Source of the DNA: Actinospica durhamensis
GTDB taxonomy: Bacteria > Actinomycetota > Actinomycetes > Streptomycetales > Catenulisporaceae
Length of the DNA: 37,240 bases
Assembly: GCF_018139695.1 (NCBI RefSeq)
Contig: NZ_JAGSOG010000058.1
Coordinates: 1 to 37,240 of the forward strand
Direction: 5' to 3'
The notes beneath the pieces are model-generated. The model was not told where the DNA came from, did no database searches, and worked only from the letters and a program-made list of their open reading frames with translations. The position numbers were made by a program, and so were the translations under genes. Below, in pieces: positions 1 through 8,440 of the stretch; within the stretch, counting starts at the first letter, position 1; each line of letters opens with the position of its first letter.

Positions 1-1427
1 GGGTTGGTGGCGGGGAGGTGGTGCAGGCGGTAGCCCGCCGCGGTCCTGGTACGGCTGATGAGCCTGGCGCCGAGTTCGCGCAGCTGGTGGTTCAGCGGCA
101 GGCCGGACAGGTGGGCGCCGACGACGGCGAGGCGGGTCCAGCCGGGACGCGGGGGCGCGTCTTCGGGTTCTGCTTCGCCGGTCCATACGGCGGCGAGGTC
201 GAGCAGGCGGTCGTCGGCGAAGGCGGGGCCGATGAACTGCACGCCGAAGGGCAGGCCGTCCGGGCGTTCGCCCGCGGGGACGGCGATCGCGCACAGGTCG
301 AGCAGGTTGACGAAGTTCGTGTACGTGCCCAGGCGGGTGTTGACGCCGACCGGGTCCGCGGCGACCTCGGCCAGCGTGGGGTGGCCGGGGGTGACGGGGA
401 GCAGCAGCGCGTCGGCGACGTCCCAGGTGTGCTCGCTCGCCCGCCGCAGCCGCGCCAGTTCGTCGAAGCCCGCGAAGGCCGCGGCGGCGCCGATCGCGTC
501 CGCGCCGGTCAGCACCCGCCGCACGGTCGGGTCGAGGTCGCCGTGGTCGAGGCCCGGCTCGCCGAGCATCGGGGCGATCGCGTTCCAGCGCTCGGCGACC
601 CACGGGCCCTGATACAGCAGCCGTCCGGCGGCGATGAAGGGTTCGACGTCGATCTCGACGACGTACTGCGCTACCTCGTGGGCGCGGCGCAGCGCGGCGT
701 CCCAGGCCTTGCGGTGCTCGTCGTCGAGGTCGAGCGGGCCTGCGGGGATCGCGATGACGCGCGGGGTGGCGGCGATGTGCGGGCGGTGCGCGGGCCAGGG
801 CCGTGAGTACGGGTCGGCGGGGTCGTACGCGGCGAGCACCTGGAAGACTTGGCGCGCGGCGCCGACCGAGCGCGTGAAGATGCTGACACAGTCGAGGGAG
901 CGGCAGGCCGGCACGACTCCGGTGGTGGAGACCAGGCCGCGCGAGGGCTTCATGCCGACCAGGCCGTTGAACGCGGCCGGGACGCGGCCCGAACCGGCCG
1001 TGTCGGTGCCCAGCGCGAAGTCGACCTGACCGGAGGCGACCGCCACCGCGCTCCCCGAACTGCTCCCGCCCGAGGCATAGTCCGGATGGCCGACGGCGTG
1101 GCAGGCGCCGTAGGGGCTGCGCGTGCCGACCAAACCGGTGGCGAACTGGTCGAGGTTCGACTTGCCGGCGGGGACGGCGCCCGCGTGGATCAGCCGCCGC
1201 ACGGCGGTGGCCGTGGCCTGCGCCGGACGCTCGGCTCGGGCGCGGAACGCGGCGGTGGTGGGGATTCCGGCGATGTCGATGTTGTCCTTCACCGCGAAGG
1301 AGGTGCCGGTGAGCGGGCCTGCGGCGGTGGCACCCGCGTCGAGGAGGCCGGCGAGTTCCCGGGCGACGATCCGGGCGGATTCGTCGGCCGGGAAGCGGTG
1401 GATCCACTCGGGTCCCGGCTCCGGCAT
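1..1427 (-). CDS. atzF: Allophanate hydrolase (amidase-signature family), 3' end cut by window edge
   Basis: Cytoplasmic enzyme that hydrolyses allophanate to CO2 and ammonia, the last step of guanidine or urea degradation by the carboxylase route. About 475 codons are visible, running off the window edge; full-length relatives are near 600 residues, so the C-terminal domain is mostly missing here. Counted from the ATG at 1427, the amidase triad is readable: catalytic Lys89 in GKSN, cis-Ser in GGSSSGSA (residues 121-127) and nucleophile Ser146 in GTDTAGSGR. It is the last gene seen in the operon, after the carboxyltransferase (stop at 1504). The start is uncertain: in-frame GTG codons continue up to 1499 through a 15-bp repeat, and both the ATG (AAGGA, 7 nt spacing) and GTG-1499 (AGGAG, 9 nt spacing) have ribosome binding sites. 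Function is confident; start is not. Confidence 0.93.
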   Translation of the reverse strand, partial: MPEPGPEWIHRFPADESARIVARELAGLLDAGATAAGPLTGTSFAVKDNIDIAGIPTTAAFRARAERPAQATATAVRRLIHAGAVPAGKSNLDQFATGLVGTRSPYGACHAVGHPDYASGGSSSGSAVAVASGQVDFALGTDTAGSGRVPAAFNGLVGMKPSRGLVSTTGVVPACRSLDCVSIFTRSVGAARQVFQVLAAYDPADPYSRPWPAHRPHIAATPRVIAIPAGPLDLDDEHRKAWDAALRRAHEVAQYVVEIDVEPFIAAGRLLYQGPWVAERWNAIAPMLGEPGLDHGDLDPTVRRVLTGADAIGAAAAFAGFDELARLRRASEHTWDVADALLLPVTPGHPTLAEVAADPVGVNTRLGTYTNFVNLLDLCAIAVPAGERPDGLPFGVQFIGPAFADDRLLDLAAVWTGEAEPEDAPPRPGWTRLAVVGAHLSGLPLNHQLRELGARLISRTRTAAGYRLHHLPATN

Positions 1428-1499
1428 ATCCGTGTCCTTGTTCACTGTGCTCACCGCGTCCTTGCCTACCGTGTCCTTGCCCACTGCGCCCTTGCCCAC
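1425..1499 (-). repeat. 15-bp in-frame tandem repeat carrying GTG starts and AAGG motifs at the atzF 5' end
   Basis: Reading the minus strand from 1499, units of the form GTGGGCAAGGACACG recur: three full units, a 9-bp partial, one more full unit, then GATATG. Each unit is five codons (VGKDT-like), so copy number changes keep the frame. Three of the four full units begin with GTG (the third with GTA), and each contains AAGG, which can serve as a Shine-Dalgarno for the next start codon. The repeat therefore offers several alternative initiation sites for allophanate hydrolase, or encodes a short variable lysine-rich N-terminus. Confidence 0.8.
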
Positions 1500-1503
1500 T
1501 GCG

Positions 1504-3639
1504 TCAGGCTCCTGTCTTCGCGGCCGCGGCCTGTGCCCAGCGGGCCCGCTCGGCGGCGAACGCGCGCTCGCGGAGCTGGATGAAATCCATGGTCTCCGGC
1601 GGCTGCGGGGTGTCCGGACCCGGCAGCGTGCCGAGGTCGAGGGTCGTTTCGCGCATACTCAGCCCGATGGTTCCGTCGGCGACCGCGGCGCGCAGCTCGA
1701 GCAGCTCGTCATGGCCGACGGGCTCGAACCGCAGCAGGTCGAAGTTGCGCAGCAGCCACGCGGGCTCGGGGCTGCGGCCGGCCTGGTCCGCGGCCGGTTT
1801 GCGCCAGACGGGCACGGTCCGGCCGACGAGCTGGTAGCCGCCCGGACCCTCCATGCCGTAGACGCACAGGTAGGCGCCGCCGATGCCGACCGCGTTCTCC
1901 GGAGTCCAGGTCCGCGGCGGATCGTACTTGGTCGTCACCAGGCGGTGCGCCGGATCCAGCGGCACCGCCAGCGGGGCGCCGAGGTAGACGTCGCCGAGTC
2001 CGATGACCAGGTACGTCGCCTTCTGCACGATCTCGAACACCTCGTCCCGGTCACGCAGGCCATTGACACGCCGGATGAACTCGACGTTGTCCGGGCACCA
2101 CGGCGCGTCCGGGCGCACCCCGCGCTGGTAGCGGCGCATCGCCTCGTGCGCGTCGGGATCGTCGAAGCAGATCGGCATCGTCACCTCGCGCACGGGCAGC
2201 TCGACGCCGGCCGGGTCGGGCGTGGCGAGCCAGGCGTCACCCACCCGGGCGGCCAGCTCGCGCGGATCCAGGACCGCCGGGTCGAAGCCGAGAAGCAGTG
2301 ACCTGACACCCTCGACGTTCTCCGGCACCCCGGCCGCGGCGGTGAGCTGGGCGCGCGCGGTCAGTTCGCGGTGCAGCAGGTGGATCCGCGCTCGTACGGT
2401 GAGGTCGAGGCGGGCCGGACCGACCTCGACCAGCAGGTGATGGTCCCCGCTGAGGCGGACGGAGAGCTCGGGACGGCCGGCCTGGGCGGGCAGGGAGAGC
2501 AGCGGAGCGGGGCGGTCCTGGGCGGTGAGCTGCGCATCCGGCCGCGCATCCGGCTGCGGATCCGGCTGTGCGGCGGTTCCCGGCGGTGGAGCGGACGGCG
2601 CGGGCGGCGGCGGGAAGATCACGGCGGCCGCGGCGGCGCGCGGGTCGGCGAGCAGGCGGCGGCGTTCCTCGCGGGCGATCTCCGCCTGGGCGGGCGTGAC
2701 CGGCTCGAGGCGGACGCGGTCTCCGGGGCGCAGCTGGCCGAGCTTCCACAGGTCCGCCTGGATCACTCCGGCCGGCACGACGAATCCGCCGAGGCTGGGG
2801 CCGTCCGGCCCGACGATGACCGGGGTGTCGCCGGAGATCATGATCCCGCCGACGGGATACGCCGAGTCGTGGATGTTGCAGGGGTGCAGTCCGGCCTCGC
2901 CGCCGTCGTCGCGGGCGAAGCGCACCGCCGGTCCGGCGAGCCGGGTTCCGGTGCGGTCGCTGCGGTGGTCCACCGTCCACACGGCCGCGAAGAGCTCGGC
3001 CAGCGCGTCGCCGGTGAAGTAGTCCGGAGCGCCGTGCGGGCCGGGGATCACGCGCAGGGTCCAGCGGTCGGCGAGGGCGGGCAGCACCGCGGTGAGCGCG
3101 GCGGGGGCGGCGCAGTTCTCGTCCCGGCCGACGCCGAGGACGTCGCCCGCGGCCAGCGCGCTGCCGGTGCCGCCGCCGAAGCCGCCGAGCAGGAAGGTCG
3201 CCCGGCTGCCGAGCACGCGGTCCACCGCGAGCCCGCCGCGGACTGCGAGGTAGCCGCGCAGCCCGGCCGGACCGCAGGGCCCGAACGCGAGCACGTCCCC
3301 GTCGTACGCGGCGAAGGGCTCCCCCGGCCGCACCGCTCGTCCGTTCAACCGGGCCTCGCCGCAGGCGCCGGTGACCGCGGCGAGCAGCGGGCCGCGGGTA
3401 CCTCCGTCGCTGCCCTCTGACCCGGTCGACGCGGTGAAGCGCAGTGTCGGACCGCCGAGCACGGCCTCGAGGCCCGCGGCACCCGGATCGTTGCCGACGG
3501 CCGCGTTGGCGAGCGCGAACGAGAGCGTGTCGTAGGCGCCCGACGGTGGCACGCCCACCCGCCACAGGCCTCTGCGGCCGCCGAGGTCCTGGACCGAGGT
3601 CTGCACGCCCGGGGCGAGGACATCGAGTCGCCAGGTCAT
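1504..3639 (-). CDS. Urea/guanidine carboxylase carboxyltransferase component (CT_A_B + CT_C_D), stand-alone
   Basis: 711 residues. The N-terminal half (from [20 protein letters not shown], residues 1 to about 300) is the KipA/AHS2-type carboxyltransferase A-B domain; a proline/glutamine-rich linker lies near residues 345-385; the second half is the KipI/AHS1-type domain, with urea-carboxylase-like segments such as [20 protein letters not shown] and [19 protein letters not shown]. In full-length urea or guanidine carboxylase this region sits between the biotin carboxylase and the biotinyl domain; here both are absent, so partners must be encoded elsewhere. The ATG overlaps the UAAP1 stop (ATGA), indicating translational coupling. 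An open frame continues upstream to 4692, but that part is antisense-like noise over the UAAP genes. Given the riboswitch and DUF1989 neighbours, guanidine is the likelier substrate (inference); a 5-oxoprolinase role is less likely. Confidence 0.88.
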   Translation of the reverse strand: MTWRLDVLAPGVQTSVQDLGGRRGLWRVGVPPSGAYDTLSFALANAAVGNDPGAAGLEAVLGGPTLRFTASTGSEGSDGGTRGPLLAAVTGACGEARLNGRAVRPGEPFAAYDGDVLAFGPCGPAGLRGYLAVRGGLAVDRVLGSRATFLLGGFGGGTGSALAAGDVLGVGRDENCAAPAALTAVLPALADRWTLRVIPGPHGAPDYFTGDALAELFAAVWTVDHRSDRTGTRLAGPAVRFARDDGGEAGLHPCNIHDSAYPVGGIMISGDTPVIVGPDGPSLGGFVVPAGVIQADLWKLGQLRPGDRVRLEPVTPAQAEIAREERRRLLADPRAAAAAVIFPPPPAPSAPPPGTAAQPDPQPDARPDAQLTAQDRPAPLLSLPAQAGRPELSVRLSGDHHLLVEVGPARLDLTVRARIHLLHRELTARAQLTAAAGVPENVEGVRSLLLGFDPAVLDPRELAARVGDAWLATPDPAGVELPVREVTMPICFDDPDAHEAMRRYQRGVRPDAPWCPDNVEFIRRVNGLRDRDEVFEIVQKATYLVIGLGDVYLGAPLAVPLDPAHRLVTTKYDPPRTWTPENAVGIGGAYLCVYGMEGPGGYQLVGRTVPVWRKPAADQAGRSPEPAWLLRNFDLLRFEPVGHDELLELRAAVADGTIGLSMRETTLDLGTLPGPDTPQPPETMDFIQLRERAFAAERARWAQAAAAKTGA

Positions 3640-4253
3640 GGGCGCCGCCCGGTCAGCCGGATGGGCGTGGGGTCGTAGCCGTTGCACGGGTTGTTGATCT
3701 GCGGACAGTTGGAGATGAGCACGAGCAGGTCGCGTTCGGCGCGCAGCTGCACGTACTTGCCCGGCGCGGAGACGCCGTCCTCGAAGGTGAGCCCGCCGTC
3801 GGGGGTGAGCGGCACGTTCATGAAGAAGTTGATGTTGTGGCCGAGGTCGCGCTTGCCCAGGCCCCTGCCCCACTTCCGCGTCATGCGCAGGAAGGTGGTG
3901 CGGCAGGAGGGCTGGTACCGGGTGTGCCCGCCGTAGCGCACGACGTTGCTCTCCTGCGAGCACGCGCCGCCGAGGGTGTCGTGGCGGCCGCAGGTGTCCT
4001 CGACGATCGTGGCGAGCGCGTCGCCGTCGCAGGTCAGCAAAGTGGAGCCGGTGGTCAGGTAGAGCGCGCCCTGCTCGCGGATCGTGTCCACCGCGCTGTA
4101 GCGGTTGGCGTAGTCGTGCGCGTCGTAGAAGAGCGTGTCCACGGCCTGATTGCCGTGCAGGTCGGTGATGCGCAGCAGCGTGCCCGCCGGGATCTCGCCG
4201 ATCCAGCCGTCGCCCGCCTCGATCACGTCGTCGAGGTCGAATTCGTCGCTCAC
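3636..4253 (-). CDS. Urea carboxylase-associated protein 1 (DUF1989), carboxyguanidine deiminase subunit
   Basis: 205 residues, a full-length DUF1989 protein of the UAAP1 type. Family-typical stretches are [58 protein letters not shown] and [18 protein letters not shown]; the conserved Cys and His residues are intact. From published work on bacterial guanidine use, paired DUF1989 proteins (CgdA/CgdB) form the enzyme that deiminates carboxyguanidine to allophanate, which fits the position between the permease/UAAP2 and the carboxyltransferase. Start is a GTG overlapping the UAAP2 stop by 4 bp; the stop overlaps the next gene by 4 bp. I do not assign cgdA versus cgdB because I am not certain which subunit carries which name. 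Confidence 0.9.
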   Translation of the reverse strand: MSDEFDLDDVIEAGDGWIGEIPAGTLLRITDLHGNQAVDTLFYDAHDYANRYSAVDTIREQGALYLTTGSTLLTCDGDALATIVEDTCGRHDTLGGACSQESNVVRYGGHTRYQPSCRTTFLRMTRKWGRGLGKRDLGHNINFFMNVPLTPDGGLTFEDGVSAPGKYVQLRAERDLLVLISNCPQINNPCNGYDPTPIRLTGRRP

Positions 4254-4987
4254 GCGTGGCTCCTCTCGGCCAGTTCCAGCGCCCGCGCGCTCTCCGCCCG
4301 GAACCGGCGGGTCGCGTCCTCGGCTCCGGGAGCCGGGCTTTCGTCGATCTCGAGGCGCACGCCGGGCACGCTGCCGGACGCGCCTGCCGACGCGCTGCCG
4401 GACGCGGCCGGAGCGAGCGGGTGCGGCGCCGTGGACAGGACCACCAGCAGGTCGATCTCGGCCCGCAGCGTGACCCAGTCCCCCTCGTCCGCGTGTCCGG
4501 GCTCGTACACGAGCGTGCCCCGCGCGTCGCCGACGGGCGCGACCTTGCTGAAGAAGTTGACGGTGGCGTGCAGGTCGCGGCGGTCGAGACCGTGTTTCGC
4601 AAGCTCGTCGAGCAGGCCGCGGCGCGCACCGCCGCCACCGGCACCGACAGCGACACCGCCACCGGCACCGACACCGACACCGCCACCGCCAAGACCCGAC
4701 AGACCGTGCCCGGTGATCGCGTCGTGCCAGTCCAGGCTGGAGCCGGTCACCGAGGCCAGGGCGCGCCCCATGTCGGACATCAGCGCCATCGGGGCCGCGA
4801 CCCGCGCGGACATCTGGGCCTTGAGCGTGTCCGGCACGTTGAGCCGCTCGGTCCGGTCCTCGAGCGCGTAGAGGAGCATGGACACGTTGGCGCCGGGGCC
4901 GAGGCAGCGCAGCGTCAGGGTCCGGTGGCGGCGCAGCCGCAGCGAGTCGGCCGCGTCGCCCGGCACCTCGATCGTGTAGCCGGTCAC
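4250..4987 (-). CDS. Urea carboxylase-associated protein 2 (DUF1989), carboxyguanidine deiminase subunit with glycine-rich insert
   Basis: 245 residues from a GTG that overlaps the permease stop (GTGA). The UAAP2 signature is clear: [43 protein letters not shown] and [12 protein letters not shown]. Expected partner of UAAP1 in the carboxyguanidine deiminase. Two oddities: residues about 100-118 are a Gly/Val/Ala repeat (GVGVGAGG-like) encoded by two 24-bp tandem units, sitting where family members normally have a charged segment containing Tyr-Gln and Arg-Asn residues; and the C-terminus carries an Ala/Ser-rich extension. The rest of the fold looks intact, so the protein may still be functional with the insert as a flexible loop, but that is not certain. 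Confidence 0.87.
   Translation of the reverse strand: MTGYTIEVPGDAADSLRLRRHRTLTLRCLGPGANVSMLLYALEDRTERLNVPDTLKAQMSARVAAPMALMSDMGRALASVTGSSLDWHDAITGHGLSGLGGGGVGVGAGGGVAVGAGGGGARRGLLDELAKHGLDRRDLHATVNFFSKVAPVGDARGTLVYEPGHADEGDWVTLRAEIDLLVVLSTAPHPLAPAASGSASAGASGSVPGVRLEIDESPAPGAEDATRRFRAESARALELAERSHA
4634..4690. repeat. 24-bp tandem repeat inside the UAAP2 gene
   Basis: Two adjacent 24-bp units (4634-4657 and 4658-4681) differ at one base, followed by a 9-bp partial unit. Read on the minus strand they encode the glycine-rich GVxVGAGG segment. The unit length is a multiple of three, so expansion or contraction keeps the UAAP2 frame. Confidence 0.85.
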
Positions 4988-6519
4988 GCGGCGGCCTCCG
5001 CGGCCTCGGCCAGGTCCGCCGTGCGCGCGGTCCGGGTCGAGCGGCCGGCCAGCAGGTAGGTGGCGTATCCGAGCACGGCGACGGCGGCGCAGAACAGCAG
5101 CGCGAAGTACCGCAGGTACCAGTGGCCGCCGGCCGGGTCGTACACCGCCTGGCGCGGCCAGGCCATGTTCACCGCCATGAACAGCCCGTAGCCGACCGCG
5201 AGCGCATTGACCGGCGTGCCGAAGCGGCCGAGCGAGAAGCGCCCGGGACCGGCCGGGGCCATCCCCCGCCGGCGCAGCAGCATCGGCAGCGTGACCAGCA
5301 GGTAGGCGACGTACACGATCACCACGGCGACGCTGGTGATCGCGGTGAACAGCTGCGCCTGGCCCACGTTCACAGCCAGGATCGCGATCGCGATCAGGCC
5401 GATGAGCACGGTCGGCAGCACGGGCGTGCCGGTGCGCGGGGAGACCCGGGAGAGCCGCTCGGCCCCCGGCAGGGCCCGGTCGCGCGCCATCGAGTAGGTC
5501 AGCCGGGAGGCCGCGGTCTGGATCGCGAGCGTGCACACGCAGATCGCGATCGCGACGTCCACCAGCACGGCGCGGCCGAGGCCCTCGCCGAGGCGGCTGG
5601 TCACGACGTAGGGCAGGCCCTCGGTGGCCAGCTGGCCGTCCGTCAGCGAGGGCGCCGCCATCAGCGCGCCGAGCAGCAGCGCGGCGCCGCCCGCCCCGGA
5701 CACCGCCAGGGCCTTGAGGATCGCCTTGGGCGCGGTCGTGCGCGGCGAGCGCGTCTCCTCGCTCAGCTCGCCCGCGCTGTCGAAGCCGTACATGACGTAC
5801 GCGGCCATCAGCGCGGAGACCAGGAACGGCCAGACGTAGGAGCCGCCGCCGGCCGCGCCCTCGGTGTGCAGCACGACGCCCGGGCCGCGGTCGGAGTGCG
5901 CGAACAGCAGCACCACCAGCGCGGCCACGCCGACCAGCTCGCAGGTGACGCCGACGCAGTTGATCAGGGAGGTGAGCTTGACGCCGACCGAGGACACCAC
6001 CGTGGTCAGCGCGATCAGGATCGCGCCGAGCAGTACGGCGTTGGTCGCGCCGGTCTTGCTGGTCAGCGTCGGATCCCCGCCGACCAGCTGGAATCCGCTC
6101 CACACCGAGGGCAGCACGACCTGCAGCGCGATGGCCGCGGCCGAGACGCTCACCACCTGCCCGATCAGCATCGTCCACCCGGCGAAGTGGCCGATCAGCC
6201 CGGTCGAAAGGCGCCGGGACCACTGGTAGACGCAGCCCGAGATCGGATAGCGGGCGGCGAGTTCGGCGAAGCAGAGCGCGACCAGGAACTGGCCGGCGAA
6301 GACCAGGGGCCAGGTCCAGAAGAAGGCCGGGCCGCCGAAGCTGTAGCCGAAGGAGAACAGCTGGAAGACGGTGGTCAGGATCGAGACGAAGGAGAAGCCG
6401 GCCGCGAAGGACGCGTACTGGCCGAGCCCGCGCCGCAGCTGCTGGGAGTAGCCGAACTCGGCCAGGTCGGCCGCGTCGTGCGCGACTTCATCTCGAGTCG
6501 GAGATACGATGGTTGACAC
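4984..6519 (-). CDS. APC-superfamily amino acid/guanidine-type permease
   Basis: 511 residues with about 12 hydrophobic helices; after an N-terminal cytoplasmic stretch (to about residue 30) the first helices include [19 protein letters not shown] and the family-typical PISGCVYQW, and [20 protein letters not shown] lies in the mid-protein loop. This is the APC/basic amino acid-GABA-choline permease family that recurs in ykkC-controlled urea carboxylase operons. As first gene after the guanidine-I riboswitch it is the probable guanidine importer (inference from context). The GTG at 6519 is chosen because the protein then starts just before the conserved region; the frame is open to 6717 but that stretch is riboswitch leader. 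AAAGG about 10 nt upstream is a plausible ribosome binding site. The gene overlaps UAAP2 by 4 bp. Confidence 0.87.
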   Translation of the reverse strand: MSTIVSPTRDEVAHDAADLAEFGYSQQLRRGLGQYASFAAGFSFVSILTTVFQLFSFGYSFGGPAFFWTWPLVFAGQFLVALCFAELAARYPISGCVYQWSRRLSTGLIGHFAGWTMLIGQVVSVSAAAIALQVVLPSVWSGFQLVGGDPTLTSKTGATNAVLLGAILIALTTVVSSVGVKLTSLINCVGVTCELVGVAALVVLLFAHSDRGPGVVLHTEGAAGGGSYVWPFLVSALMAAYVMYGFDSAGELSEETRSPRTTAPKAILKALAVSGAGGAALLLGALMAAPSLTDGQLATEGLPYVVTSRLGEGLGRAVLVDVAIAICVCTLAIQTAASRLTYSMARDRALPGAERLSRVSPRTGTPVLPTVLIGLIAIAILAVNVGQAQLFTAITSVAVVIVYVAYLLVTLPMLLRRRGMAPAGPGRFSLGRFGTPVNALAVGYGLFMAVNMAWPRQAVYDPAGGHWYLRYFALLFCAAVAVLGYATYLLAGRSTRTARTADLAEAAEAAA

Positions 6520-6726
6520 GATTCCCGCCTTTCCGCGCAGGGGTGCGCGACCGCGTGAGCTCAGGGGAGAACGGCCGGAGGGCCACCGGGGCCGTCCGCC
6601 GGGGCTGTGCGCAGGTGCCGTGACCGCCGGGGCCGCCGTGGCCGCGGGGGTCGTCGGGCGAGATGAGGCTGTTGAGAAAGCCTGGGGTGCCGAGGGTGGT
6701 GTGTAGCGAGATCTCACGGCCTACTC

Positions 6727-6773
6727 CGGGAGCCGGGCCCGGCCACAGGCCGAGCTCACCTGGCCTCCCGGGC
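6727..6773 (-). promoter_or_regulatory. Candidate expression platform: anti-aptamer stem
   Basis: The 3' edge of the aptamer reads CCGGGAG (6772-6766) on the minus strand, and CTCCCGG follows at 6733-6727, with GC-rich flanks (GGCC, GCCGGGCCCGGC) that extend or compete with the pairing. This stem would sequester conserved aptamer bases, so it could switch off expression when guanidine is absent. No U-tract is evident, so Rho-dependent termination or another mechanism is as likely as intrinsic termination. The remaining leader (6520-6726) shows no other clear element. Confidence 0.5.
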
Positions 6774-6856
6774 TTTTCTCCCGCCGTGGAACGGAGCCGT
6801 GGGCCCCGCCTGCATCTCTCGGACCAGACCCGGTGCCATCCGGCGGAACCCTAGAC
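6764..6856 (-). promoter_or_regulatory. Guanidine-I (ykkC) riboswitch aptamer
   Basis: On the minus strand the conserved blocks of the ykkC/guanidine-I aptamer appear in order: CTAGGGTTCCG (6854-6844), CTGGTCCGAGAG, then CACGGCGGGAGAAAAGCCCG followed by GGAGGCC. Spacing suits a single aptamer of about 93 nt. It lies about 245 nt upstream of the permease start, with no gene between. The sequence match is direct; guanidine as ligand is established for this class, and the downstream carboxylase/DUF1989/allophanate hydrolase genes match its known regulon. Confidence 0.95.
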
Positions 6857-6967
6857 GCGCCCCGCCCTCATCCGAGCGGGTCGTGACAAGGACACCGCCG
6901 GGATGTCACCGTCAGGAGCCGCGTTTGTGAACGGCAGGTCAACCCTTGCGCATCGAACGGCACCCGG

Positions 6968-7399
6968 TTACGCGGCGCCGATGGCTTTGAGATCGGTACC
7001 GGACACCACCATCGCGTCGATCTCGGTGCGGCCTTCCAGTACCGCCTTCAGCAGCCGATGGAAGCCGTCGAGGACGACCAGGCGCCCCCGGTACTTGACG
7101 AGGTGGACGGGATACCGCAGGTCCGAGGCCATTGCCCGGTTCAGGTGGTCGGGATAGCGCTCCGGATCCTCGCGGACCGCACGCGGGCTGACCTGAAAGC
7201 GCGTTCCGTCCAGTTGCCACAAGGGCAGGTCGAGCAACCATGCCAGCTGCTCGACCTGCACACGTTGCACGGGAAGCTCGAGATCCCACAGCGCCTGCAG
7301 CCGCCACGGATCCGTGGGCAGTGCCTGCCGGATCTGCGCCGGCATCATCGCGAGGAGCTCTTCCCGCGTGACCCTCGGCGCGGCACGGTCAGTGCTCAT
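6968..7399 (-). CDS. Hypothetical protein with ParB/sulfiredoxin-like motif
   Basis: 143 residues from the ATG at 7399, which has GGGGAG 9 nt upstream; a GTG at 7426 is an alternative. The C-terminal half contains YPVHLVKYRGRLVVLDGFHR followed by LLKAVLEG, which resembles the nucleotide-binding core of ParB N-terminal-domain/sulfiredoxin-like folds (a hydrophobic strand pair, then D-G-x-H-R and an Ala/Leu helix). The N-terminal part (VTREELLAMMPAQIRQAL, LAWLLDLPLWQLDG) is unassigned. It is upstream of the guanidine riboswitch on the same strand but separated by over 100 bp, so probably unrelated. No specific function is assigned. Confidence 0.7.
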   Translation of the reverse strand: MSTDRAAPRVTREELLAMMPAQIRQALPTDPWRLQALWDLELPVQRVQVEQLAWLLDLPLWQLDGTRFQVSPRAVREDPERYPDHLNRAMASDLRYPVHLVKYRGRLVVLDGFHRLLKAVLEGRTEIDAMVVSGTDLKAIGAA

Positions 7400-7645
7400 G
7401 GACGCCCACTCCCCCCGTGCCGACAACGCGACGACAACGCGCCGAACACCTTAGCCAACACAGGAAACCGGCGACTCGTCAGTTGCCGGGGTAGAGCTTC
7501 CCGTCCGTGCTGCCGGCGGCCGCTGCGGCGCGATCGTGCACCTCGGCCCCGCGGTTTGGCACGCGCTCGCGCGAAGACTCTTCGGCCGCCGCGGGACGCG
7601 CGAATCGACTGGTCTCGCTTTGCATCCCCCTGTCATCATGGTCCG

Positions 7646-8440
7646 ATGACCGAGGCCTGGACCACCCCCGAGCAGCTCGCCGTCAAGTTCGCCGAGTTCG
7701 AGACCGCGCTGTCGGCGCACTGGGAGCGGCCCAAGGCCTGGGGCATCATGCACGAGGACGCCGAGGGGCGGATCGTGGTCGACCGCGCCGAGGCCGGAGA
7801 GCAGCTGGACCTGCTGGCCATGGCGGCACTGTCCATGGCCACGGGTGACTGCTGCGGCACCTACGTCACCCGCATCGACGCCGCCGAGCTGGACATGGCG
7901 ATCGCGACCCTCGCCCCGGCCGAGGCGTGTCCCGAGTACAACCTGTCGAACCTGCGCACCTGGCGGTACCTGCGCGAGGAGATCGGGGAGGACGGCACGG
8001 CGGTGGCCGCGTTCACCCGGACCCTCGACGTCGCCGATCCGGATGATCCCCACCTGACCGCGCTGCTCGGTGAGATCCACCGTGGCCGCCGGGAGAATCC
8101 GGACGGCAGCACGACGCTGTGGCGCCCCGTCGGCCCGGCCGAGCTCGAACTGCTGCGCGCGACCGGAATGCGCGCGTGGCCACCGCGGCTGCCCGACCAG
8201 CCCATCTTCTACCCCGTACTCAACGAGGCCTACGCCCGGCAGATCGCGGACGAATGGAACGTCGCGGCCTCCGGCGCCGGGTACGTGACCCGATTCCGGC
8301 TGCCCACCGGCTTCGCGCGACGCTATCCGACCTGTCAGGCCGGCGGCAGCGACAAGCTCGAGCTGTGGATCCCCGCGGCAGACCTCGACGAACTCAACCG
8401 CCATCTCATCGGCCCGATCGAAGTACTGGAGACGCCATGA
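7646..8440 (+). CDS. Hypothetical protein, C-terminus like actinobacterial 'ADP-ribosylation/crystallin J1' proteins
   Basis: 264 residues. The C-terminal half (from GMRAWPPRLPDQPIFYPVLN through GYVTRFRLPTGFARRYP to LELWIPAADLDELNRHLIGP) resembles small actinobacterial proteins that carry the loose label 'ADP-ribosylation/crystallin J1'; I know of no demonstrated activity. The N-terminal half (residues 1 to about 130) is predicted helical with acidic patches and I do not recognise it. No strong Shine-Dalgarno precedes the ATG at 7646, and the frame is open well upstream, but coding character begins here. It overlaps the next gene by 4 bp (ATGA), so the two proteins are made together. Soluble, no signal peptide. 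Confidence 0.75.
   Translation: MTEAWTTPEQLAVKFAEFETALSAHWERPKAWGIMHEDAEGRIVVDRAEAGEQLDLLAMAALSMATGDCCGTYVTRIDAAELDMAIATLAPAEACPEYNLSNLRTWRYLREEIGEDGTAVAAFTRTLDVADPDDPHLTALLGEIHRGRRENPDGSTTLWRPVGPAELELLRATGMRAWPPRLPDQPIFYPVLNEAYARQIADEWNVAASGAGYVTRFRLPTGFARRYPTCQAGGSDKLELWIPAADLDELNRHLIGPIEVLETP

Noticed and set aside
3640-4692. Upstream extension of the carboxyltransferase frame (open to 4692, over 1000 residues in total)
   Set aside because: The extension is low-complexity Arg/Ala/Pro sequence overlapping the two well-conserved DUF1989 genes in another frame; the domain begins exactly at the ATG at 3639.
5122-6516. Long plus-strand open frame (464 codons) opposite the permease
   Set aside because: Gly/Arg/Asp/His-biased composition of an antisense frame in GC-rich DNA; the minus strand encodes a clear membrane transporter.
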